Part shown: in pieces, positions 6,219 to 10,866 of the stretch
How the letters are laid out: every line of letters begins with the position of its first letter
How positions within the stretch are numbered: the stretch's first letter is position 1
Source: JAVBSC01 sp031547305
GTDB taxonomy: Bacteria; Desulfobacterota; Desulfovibrionia; Desulfovibrionales; Desulfovibrionaceae
Assembly (NCBI GenBank): GCA_031547305.1
Contig: JAVBSC010000067.1
Coordinates: 1 to 10,866 of the forward strand
Direction: 5' to 3'
Length of the DNA: 10,866 nt
Made by a program: the position numbers and the translations under genes
The notes under the pieces: generated by a model
Told to the model about the DNA's origin: nothing
The model's database searches: none
What the model saw: the letters and a program-made list of their open reading frames with translations, nothing else

Positions 6219-7949
6219 CTACTTTTTGTACTTCTGGCATTCTTCAAGAGACTTGTGCTTGAACACGATGTCGCGCTTCTCCCACATCGGCGTCCCGTCC
6301 TCGCCGCGCCACAGGAAGGTATTGAACAGGCCGTGCTCGTCCCTTTGTTGCGGGAAATCGCTGCGTGTGTGGGCGCCGCGCGTTTCGTCGCGCTGCAGGG
6401 CGGAGGTGGCGGCCATGACGGAAACGTCCATCATGTTCAGGGTGTCCAGGTGAACGTTGAACACCATGTTGTAGACATTGCCTCCGGACACGGCGGCGCT
6501 GTCCACGTCCTTGCGCAGGGAAACGAAATCGCCGAGCGCGGTTTCCAGGTCGGCCCGGTTGCGGACGACCCCCACCTTGTTCCAGTTTACTTCCTGGATT
6601 TCAGCGCGGTTCTTCAGAGGGTTTTTGCCCTGTTGGCGGGAAAGCGGCGCGGTCAGGCGGGCGACCATGTCATCGGCCAGGCCGGGCCTGGTCTCCTTTA
6701 CCGAGCGATTTTCCGGCTTGCCAAGGTAGCGGGCTATGGATTTGCCGGCCAGGCGGCCGTAGACGCAGGATTCGCAGATGCCGTTGCCGCCGAGTCTGTT
6801 GGCGCCGTGCACGCCGCCGGCATCCTCGCCGGCGATGAACAGCTTTTCCAGGGAGCCCCTGCACTCGGTATCAATAACGCCGCCGCCCATGAAGAAGTGG
6901 GCGGAGGGGGAAACGGGCACCATGCCCCTGGCCAGGTCGTAGTTGAACTGGGCGCAACGTTCGGCCATGCCGGGGAAGTTCTTGAGCACGAAATCCGCGC
7001 CCAGGTGGGCCGCGTCTATGCGTACGCCGCCTTCGGGGCAGGCCCGGCCGGCCATCATTTCCAGATAGGCCGAGCGGCTGACCACGTCGCGGGTTGCGCG
7101 CTCGGCGACATCCGGGGCATGGCGCAGCATGTACCGTTCGCCCTCGCCGTTGTACAAATGCGCCCCGGCTCCGCGTAGTCCTTCTTCCAGAAGCGCTCCG
7201 GCCACCACGCTGCCGGGCACGATCAGGCCCGTGGGGTGGAACTGGATCATTTCCATATCCCGCATCATGGCGCCGGCCCTGTACAGCATGGCGATGCCGT
7301 CGGCCGACTTTTCCGGGCCGGGAGCGTGGAACCGGTACTGGGTCGGGCCGCCGCCGGTGGCTACCAGGGTGGCCGCCGCTTCCACAACCAGGAAGGCGCC
7401 GTTGCGCATGTTGTAGAGCAGGGCGCCGGTTACGGTCTTGCCCTCGCTGTCCAGCAGGAGTTCCACGGCACGGGTTTCCTCAAGCACCGGGATGCGGCGC
7501 TTGAAAACCTGCTCCGTGGTGCGGCTGATTATTTCGATGCCGGTAAGGTCGCCCTTGTGCACGGTGCGGTCAAAACACTGTCCGGCAAAGGCTTTCTGAT
7601 GGATGTGGCCGTCTTCACGGCGATCGAAGAAACAGCCGCTGATGGTTTCCAGTTCCTTGACCGTGGGGGTGGCTTCCTCGACCAGGGTTTTGGCAAGATC
7701 CTGGTCGTTGATGTACTGGCCGCCCTTGAGGGTATCCATGAGGTGTTTCTCATGGGAGTCGCCGGGGTCCAGCACCACGTTGAAGCCGCCCTGCACCATC
7801 CGGCTGCAACCGCCTTTTCCCTTCAGCGCCTTGGTGGCGATGAGGATATTCAGATCGGGTCTGGCGTCGTGGGCGTATATGGCGGCCAACTCGGCCGCCG
7901 CGCCCATGCCCAGTATAAGGAGATCCACTTGCATGTTCGCTTTCATCAT
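6219..7949 (-). CDS. sdhA: succinate dehydrogenase/fumarate reductase flavoprotein subunit
   Basis: FAD-containing catalytic subunit that interconverts succinate and fumarate in the cytoplasm. The 576-residue length is near the 588 of E. coli SdhA. Active-site blocks are all present: QFHPTG with His238, TRDVVSRS with Arg292, SAHFFMGGG with His351, and AGEDAGGVHGANRLGGN with Arg385. Two departures stand out. The N-terminal dinucleotide fold reads GMGAAA (14-19) rather than GxGxxG. In GCSRMVQGG, Cys48 stands where SHTxxAQGG has the flavin-linking histidine, so FAD is probably not held through the usual histidyl bond. There is no export signal. ATG 7949 has AAGG 7 bases upstream; ATG 7946 or 7934 and TTG 7955 are alternatives. 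It is the first gene of the operon, about 37 bases below a sigma-54 promoter. Direction (Sdh or Frd) cannot be read from the sequence. Confidence 0.9.
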   Translation of the reverse strand: MMKANMQVDLLILGMGAAAELAAIYAHDARPDLNILIATKALKGKGGCSRMVQGGFNVVLDPGDSHEKHLMDTLKGGQYINDQDLAKTLVEEATPTVKELETISGCFFDRREDGHIHQKAFAGQCFDRTVHKGDLTGIEIISRTTEQVFKRRIPVLEETRAVELLLDSEGKTVTGALLYNMRNGAFLVVEAAATLVATGGGPTQYRFHAPGPEKSADGIAMLYRAGAMMRDMEMIQFHPTGLIVPGSVVAGALLEEGLRGAGAHLYNGEGERYMLRHAPDVAERATRDVVSRSAYLEMMAGRACPEGGVRIDAAHLGADFVLKNFPGMAERCAQFNYDLARGMVPVSPSAHFFMGGGVIDTECRGSLEKLFIAGEDAGGVHGANRLGGNGICESCVYGRLAGKSIARYLGKPENRSVKETRPGLADDMVARLTAPLSRQQGKNPLKNRAEIQEVNWNKVGVVRNRADLETALGDFVSLRKDVDSAAVSGGNVYNMVFNVHLDTLNMMDVSVMAATSALQRDETRGAHTRSDFPQQRDEHGLFNTFLWRGEDGTPMWEKRDIVFKHKSLEECQKYKK

Positions 7950-7996
7950 TAACAAACCTTGGATAGGAGGGTGTTGGTCACTCGTATGTCTTTGTT

Positions 7997-8012
7997 AGCA
8001 AAAAAGGTACCA
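7997..8012 (-). promoter_or_regulatory. sigma-54 promoter of the sdhA-suyB operon
   Basis: The minus strand reads TGGTACCTTTTTTGCT. The GG (8011-8010) and GC (7999-7998) have the exact -24/-12 spacing, and the match to TGGCACG-N4-TTGC is good except for C to T and G to C in the first box. The predicted transcript start is near 7986, leaving a leader of about 37 bases to ATG 7949. The TTTGCTAAC context is shared with the TSUP gene promoter. Confidence 0.72.
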
Positions 8013-8082
8013 GGGTTATTTCACTTGAATCTCATTAATATGACTGGATATATTCACAAGATGACATGATAATTTCCCATAA

Positions 8083-8120
8083 ATGCCAAATAACAGGCTT
8101 TATGATGCCTAATATTGGAC
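8083..8120. promoter_or_regulatory. paired upstream activator sites for the sdhA operon
   Basis: ATGCCAAATA (8083-8092) and ATGCCTAATA (8105-8114) differ at one of ten bases and are exactly 22 bp apart, two helical turns. The second copy extends into an imperfect palindrome (8105-8122, half-sites ATGCC/GACAT around AATATT), and the first has GCC-N8-GGC. They sit about 97-135 bp upstream of the predicted sigma-54 transcript start, where enhancer-binding activators usually bind. The related TGCCCAATAT element recurs twice in the other regulatory gap. Confidence 0.5.
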
Positions 8121-8142
8121 ATTGTATTGATTGTTATTGGCC

Positions 8143-8168
8143 AAAAAATAAATGCACTCCAGACGTGC
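8143..8168 (-). terminator. weak candidate terminator after the TSUP gene
   Basis: On the minus strand a 4-bp stem GCAC/GTGC (8168-8165 with 8157-8154, 7-base loop), overlapping the TSUP stop codon, is followed by a T-rich run ATTTATTTTTT. The stem is short, so termination would be partial at best. It separates the TSUP gene from the sdhA promoter region. Confidence 0.3.
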
Positions 8169-8926
8169 TACCAACAGAGCTCTGCCGAAATTGCAAAAAT
8201 GGTTGCCAGAACCAGTTTGCGGAATAAGTCCTGGTCCATGCGCCTGTTAAGGCGGTTGCCTATGGCGCTGCCCGCCCATACCGCCGGAATGGCCGGCAGT
8301 ATGCCCATAAGGGACGAGGCGGGCATGGCGCCGATGGCCACGTAGGCGATGGTCTTATATGTATTGGTGACAAAGAAGAGCAGCACCACTGTGCCTACAA
8401 AGACGCGGCGGTCACGCGTGGCCGTCATCAGGTACAGGGACCAGACAAGCCCTCCCGCGTGGGCCAGAACCGTGGCCACACCGCCCAGGGCGCCATAAAA
8501 ATAGATCTGCCCGCCATCAATGCGGCGATTGACTCCGGCGAGGCCATTTTTTAGCAGCCGCACGGGCGCGAAGGATGGGAAAAGATGGCTGGCGGCGTAG
8601 AGCATGCCGAAAATGCCCACGCCAATACGGAATCCGTCCGCGGGGATGATCGGCAGCAGCAGCGTGCCGGCCAGCAGACCGGGCGCTGCCGCCGCCAGAA
8701 GGCGGGTCAGTTCCCTGGGCGCAAGCCATTGCTTCCAGTAATAACGGATTCCAATCACGTCCGAGGCCAGCAAAAGCGGCGCGCCGAGGCCCAGAGCCAT
8801 CTTGGCGGGAAAGGCGAGGGACAGCGTGGGGAGCAGAAAGATGCCGGCCCCAATGCCCACCCCGGTTTTGATGAGGCTGGAGCAGAATCCCGCAAGACCC
8901 ACGATGCAGATTTCCAGCAGGCTCAT
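8168..8926 (-). CDS. TSUP-family (TauE/SafE) permease, likely sulfite or sulfonate transporter
   Basis: Integral membrane transporter of 252 residues, the usual size for TSUP/DUF81 proteins, with about eight hydrophobic segments. The N-terminal repeat reads GLAGFCSSLIKTGVGIGAG then FLLPTLSL, the typical Gly-rich first helix, and a second half-repeat starts near YGALGGVATVLAHAGG. TSUP members export sulfite (TauE) or sulfoacetate, or take up sulfonates and thiosulfate. Beside SuyAB, which releases sulfite, export of excess sulfite or sulfonate uptake is the likely role; substrate and direction are inference. ATG 8926 has AAGGAGG about 7 bases upstream. It has its own sigma-54 promoter and lies upstream of the sdhA operon on the same strand. 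Confidence 0.85.
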   Translation of the reverse strand: MSLLEICIVGLAGFCSSLIKTGVGIGAGIFLLPTLSLAFPAKMALGLGAPLLLASDVIGIRYYWKQWLAPRELTRLLAAAAPGLLAGTLLLPIIPADGFRIGVGIFGMLYAASHLFPSFAPVRLLKNGLAGVNRRIDGGQIYFYGALGGVATVLAHAGGLVWSLYLMTATRDRRVFVGTVVLLFFVTNTYKTIAYVAIGAMPASSLMGILPAIPAVWAGSAIGNRLNRRMDQDLFRKLVLATIFAISAELCW

Positions 8927-8964
8927 GCCAGCCTCCTTCGATTCGTGCGTGCACTAATTAAGTT

Positions 8965-8980
8965 AGCAAAGAGCATGCCT
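8965..8980 (-). promoter_or_regulatory. sigma-54 promoter of the TSUP gene
   Basis: The minus strand reads AGGCATGCTCTTTGCT: GG at 8979-8978 and GC at 8967-8966 with exact -24/-12 spacing. It departs from TGGCACG-N4-TTGC at only two first-box positions. The predicted start is near 8954, about 28 bases before ATG 8926. The -12 box and following bases (TTTGCTAAC) equal those of the sdhA promoter. Confidence 0.7.
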
Positions 8981-9147
8981 GTTCGGCACAGTTCGGCCAA
9001 ACTACCGCGACATATGGCAATCGAGCCTGAATGCGCGAGAGCTTCGCCGTCGTTGTTTTTATGGCCTTTTCACCTTTTCAGCGCAAAACCACCTAAAAAA
9101 TGAACTTGTCGAATGAAATCACGAAGTCGGCAAATTCGCGTATGATT

Positions 9148-9197
9148 TTTGCCCAATATCAATCTAAATGCTGAATTTTCAGCATTTGCCCAATATT
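9148..9197. promoter_or_regulatory. 22-base palindrome flanked by two TTTGCCCAATAT repeats (activator site)
   Basis: TTTGCCCAATAT occurs at 9148-9159 and 9185-9196, 37 bp apart. Between them, and touching the second copy, lies a 22-base palindrome (9166-9187) with perfect 10-base arms AAATGCTGAA and TTCAGCATTT around TT. The block is about 106-155 bp upstream of the predicted plus-strand sigma-54 transcript start, the usual enhancer distance, and about 195-240 bp from the TSUP start, so it may serve both. No coding or terminator role is evident, since no gene ends here. Confidence 0.6.
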
Positions 9198-9276
9198 AAG
9201 CTTTTCCCCCAGCCTCTCTGGCCTCCGCCCAAAAACGAATCGCCTCTTTTCAATATGTTAACTGATAAATAACGCA

Positions 9277-9292
9277 TGGCATGCCTTTTGCT
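9277..9292 (+). promoter_or_regulatory. sigma-54 promoter of the YihU-like gene
   Basis: TGGCATGCCTTTTGCT matches TGGCACG-N4-TTGC with one change in the -24 box and exact GG-to-GC spacing (9278-9279 and 9290-9291). It is the best of the three promoters in the window. The predicted start is near 9303, giving a leader of about 220 bases. Confidence 0.75.
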
Positions 9293-9302
9293 CTTTCCCC
9301 TC

Positions 9303-9523
9303 CGTAGTGAGTGTCAAGCCCGGCCGTCTCTGTTATTATGATATATAACTCCGTGGCCCGATGTCGCAGACGCGCGTCGCTGGATAACAATTTTCATATT
9401 CCGCTCATCCTCTTGCCCTGGATAAGCACCGGGGACGACCATTACTACACGAGTATGCGCTCCACCCCCCGCGGCAAACGGGAGGGGAAACGGATCTTAA
9501 CCAACTCCCAGTCGGAGGAACCC
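9303..9523 (+). other. long leader of the YihU-like gene with a GC-rich hairpin
   Basis: The predicted untranslated leader stays open in frame with the gene for 71 codons from a GTG at 9311, but its translation resembles nothing known to me and has no ribosome site, so I treat it as untranslated. A 7-bp GC stem with one bulged A lies at 9465-9486 (loop 9472-9478), ending 37 bases before the start codon. A post-transcriptional role is possible; no riboswitch class is recognisable. Confidence 0.4.
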
Positions 9524-10399
9524 ATGCAAGTAGGATTCATCGGCCTCGGCCTTATGGGCGGGGGAATGACCAAAAACCTCGTGAACAAGGGCGTGCCGGT
9601 CAAGGGTTACGACATTAACCGCGAAGTTGTGGACCGTCTGGCGTCGGAGGGCGGCACGGCCGCCGCCAGCCCTGCCGAGGCCGCCGCCGGGGCTGACGTG
9701 GTTTTCACCATACTGCCCAACGTCCCGCACGTGGAAGGGGCGATATTCGGAGAAAATGGCATTCTCAAGACTTTGAAGCCCGGCGCCCTGTATGTGGATT
9801 GCAGCACCATCCCACCGGACGCGACGAAAAGCATCGGCAAACGTCTGAAGGAAAAAGGTTTTGCCATGGTTGAGGCCGCGGTGGGCCGCACTTCCCTCGA
9901 CGCCTGGACCGGCACCCTGATCTTCATGGTCGGCGGCGAGGAGGCGGATGTGGCCCGCGTCACTCCCCTGCTGGAAAAAATGGGCAACACCATTTACCAC
10001 TGTGGTCCCCTGGGAAGCGGCATAGCCACCAAAATCGTCAACAACTACGCCAGCGTGACCATCAACGCCGTGGTGGCTGAAGCGCTTACCCTTGGAGAAA
10101 AACTGGGCTGTGACCGCGATCGCCTTGTTGAGGTCATGCAGGGCACCAGCGCGGGCAACAAGCATCTTAGCTCTACCTACCCAGCCAGGGTTTTTGTCGG
10201 CGACATCTCACCGGCTTTCGCGATGGATATGGCCTACAAGGATCTCGGCCTGGCCCTGGACGTCGCCGCCACCAATAAAGTGCCTCTTTTTACCGGCGGC
10301 GCGGCCCGCCAGGCCTATGCCATAGCGCGCGCCGCCGGTTTTGGCGACAAGGACTGGACTTCCGTGCTCCTGGCTTACAGGGATATGGCAAAATTATAG
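9524..10399 (+). CDS. YihU-like 3-sulfolactaldehyde reductase / DHPS dehydrogenase (beta-hydroxyacid dehydrogenase family)
   Basis: NAD(P)-dependent oxidoreductase of the 3-hydroxyisobutyrate dehydrogenase family, 291 residues (E. coli YihU has about 298). The Rossmann motif GLGLMG is at 7-12. VGRTS at 120-124, TGTL, KIVNNYAS at 170-177 (catalytic Lys170), VMQGTSAG, GDISPAFAMDMAYKDLG and a DW near the C-terminus follow YihU closely as I recall it. Its Arg and the Asn/Ser of GRTS and NNYxS line the sulfonate pocket and are all present here (Arg122, Asn173, Ser177). YihU reduces 3-sulfolactaldehyde to DHPS; here, next to sulfolactate-degrading genes, the reverse (DHPS oxidation) is the likely direction. 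ATG 9524 has GGAGG 5 bases upstream and the protein starts at the Rossmann strand. Tartronate-semialdehyde reductase or hydroxyisobutyrate dehydrogenase are alternatives. Confidence 0.75.
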   Translation: MQVGFIGLGLMGGGMTKNLVNKGVPVKGYDINREVVDRLASEGGTAAASPAEAAAGADVVFTILPNVPHVEGAIFGENGILKTLKPGALYVDCSTIPPDATKSIGKRLKEKGFAMVEAAVGRTSLDAWTGTLIFMVGGEEADVARVTPLLEKMGNTIYHCGPLGSGIATKIVNNYASVTINAVVAEALTLGEKLGCDRDRLVEVMQGTSAGNKHLSSTYPARVFVGDISPAFAMDMAYKDLGLALDVAATNKVPLFTGGAARQAYAIARAAGFGDKDWTSVLLAYRDMAKL

Positions 10400-10692
10400 G
10401 CCTCCCCCGTCCGCCCGGTCTGTTGCCGGAGCGGTCCGTGACGGACCTATAAAAATCGCGGAATCCTGGGGCCCGAGGACACAGTCCCCGCGCGGCGCCA
10501 TCCGGCCGCCGGAGGCGATCCTAATTCCAGGAATAAATCCTAAAATAGAAGAAGAATTCCAGGTCCGGGGCGCGCCCTCCGAGCCGGGGCACGCGGCGGG
10601 CATCACACGACCATTTTCTCCGGAACCAGGAATGACAATGGCGCTTTTCGCAGGGAAACAAGTAAACTTATTACTTTCCGAAGGAGAGCCGA
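10400..10692. other. intergenic region with small repeats, no gene seen
   Basis: No convincing gene in 293 bases. A 6-bp hairpin GGTCCG/CGGACC with a 3-base loop (10433-10447) follows the YihU-like gene but lacks a T-run, so it is not a clear terminator. AATTCCAGG occurs twice (10523-10531 and 10555-10563). A dyad with arms AAGTAA and TTACTT around 5 bases (10660-10676) ends a few bases before the ribosome site of the next gene and could be an operator. No strong promoter is visible, so the next gene may be reached by readthrough. Confidence 0.45.
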
Positions 10693-10866
10693 ATGCCCGT
10701 CAGCTACTTGAAAAAAGCGGTCAACACGCCGGAAACGGAAACCGCGACCGCCCGGAAAGTGGTGGCCGAAATGCTCGCCGCCATAGAAGAAGGCAAAGAG
10801 TCCGCCGTACGCGAATACGCGCTCAAGCTGGATAAATGGAACGGCGACATAATCATGTCTGAAGCG
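10693..10866 (+). CDS. hpsN: histidinol-dehydrogenase-family protein, candidate sulfopropanediol 3-dehydrogenase (5' part only)
   Basis: The first 58 codons of a gene that leaves the window. MPVSYLKKAV, then VVAEMLAAIEEGKESAVREYALKLDKW and a following I-x-MSEA, match the N-terminus of the HisD family (IExxGExAVxxYxxxxD). The MPxxYLKK start is what I recall for HpsN, the HisD relative that oxidises DHPS to sulfolactate in two NAD-linked steps. True HisD for histidine biosynthesis usually has a different N-terminus. ATG 10693 has AAGGAG 7 bases upstream. Together with SuyAB it would give a complete route from DHPS to pyruvate and sulfite. The zinc-binding and catalytic residues lie outside the window, so the HpsN call rests on the N-terminus and context. 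Confidence 0.65.
   Translation, partial: MPVSYLKKAVNTPETETATARKVVAEMLAAIEEGKESAVREYALKLDKWNGDIIMSEA

Larger units (their letters stand above)
8927..9523. other. divergent regulatory region without a gene
   Basis: About 600 bases between the TSUP gene (minus) and the YihU-like gene (plus) hold no convincing gene. Going up from 8927 are: a sigma-54 promoter for the TSUP gene; directly behind it the repeat GTTCGGC twice, 10 bases apart (8981-8987 and 8991-8997); an AT-rich stretch; the palindrome with paired activator sites (9148-9197); a plus-strand sigma-54 promoter (9277-9292); and a leader of about 220 bases. Confidence 0.7.

Noticed and set aside
8041..8061. HcpR/CRP-type site: TTGTGA on the minus strand near 8059-8054
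   Set aside because: Only one half-site matches; the expected inverted half after 6 bases is CCAGTC, not TCACAA.
9388..9405. lac-operator-like GGATAACAATTTTCA
   Set aside because: Single short resemblance with no symmetric half and no LacI-type context; likely chance.
9311..9523. N-terminal extension of the YihU-like protein by 71 residues from GTG 9311
   Set aside because: No ribosome site at the GTG, and the extension is basic and unlike the family. ATG 9524 has GGAGG and begins exactly at the Rossmann strand.
10433..10447. Intrinsic terminator after the YihU-like gene
   Set aside because: A 6-bp hairpin is present but is followed by TATAAAAATC rather than a T-run on the plus strand.
10629..10644. 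Sigma-54-like GG-N10-GC before the HpsN-like gene
   Set aside because: Spacing fits, but the boxes read AGGAAT and TGGC, much poorer than the three accepted promoters.

Overview
The window looks like part of the genome of an anaerobic, sulfite-reducing, menaquinone-using bacterium, most plausibly a sulfonate-respiring relative of Desulfovibrio or Bilophila. This is inferred from gene content: (2R)-sulfolactate sulfo-lyase, a TSUP-type sulfite/sulfonate permease, 3-hydroxyisobutyrate-dehydrogenase-like and histidinol-dehydrogenase-like proteins fitting dihydroxypropanesulfonate (DHPS) oxidation, class I fumarase, and a Rieske protein with low-potential features. Base composition is fairly GC-rich inside genes and AT-rich in the regulatory gaps. 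I see no mobile element, CRISPR array, tRNA or rRNA.

Layout. A tightly packed minus-strand operon is read from about 7986 down to 1: sdhA-like flavoprotein (7949-6219), a small sdhC-like membrane anchor (6183-5845), an SdhB::Rieske fusion (5831-4539), a cytochrome b6/subunit IV/cytochrome c fusion (4538-3099), a large hairpin (3083-3016), two-subunit class I fumarase (2957-2076 and 2066-1476), then suyA (1451-1167) and suyB (1161-1). Upstream, also on the minus strand, is a TSUP permease (8926-8168). A regulatory gap of about 600 bases separates it from a divergent plus-strand unit: a YihU-like sulfolactaldehyde/DHPS oxidoreductase (9524-10399), then the first 58 codons of an HpsN-like histidinol-dehydrogenase-family gene that runs off the window (10693-).

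How the genes fit together (inference). The plus-strand enzymes would oxidise DHPS through 3-sulfolactaldehyde to sulfolactate. SuyAB would split sulfolactate into pyruvate and sulfite. Sulfite would be exported by the TSUP protein or reduced to sulfide elsewhere. DHPS to sulfolactate releases 4 electrons and pyruvate to acetyl-CoA releases 2, which matches the 6 electrons needed to reduce sulfite to sulfide.

The most unusual part is the respiratory module in the same operon as SuyAB. The iron-sulfur subunit of a complex II-type enzyme is fused in frame, through a Pro/Ala-rich linker and an internal twin-arginine membrane anchor, to a Rieske [2Fe-2S] domain. The next gene, starting directly after its stop codon, fuses cytochrome b6, subunit IV and a monohaem cytochrome c. 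Four genes therefore encode what looks like a complex II plus complex III chimera, possibly a succinate:cytochrome c (or reverse) oxidoreductase. I know of no described protein with the SdhB-Rieske architecture.

Regulation. Three strong sigma-54 (-24/-12) promoter matches stand before sdhA, the TSUP gene and the YihU-like gene. Two intergenic regions carry paired copies of a TGCC-N-AATA element at enhancer distance, one pair with a 22-base palindrome between the copies. This suggests that one sigma-54 activator controls the whole locus.
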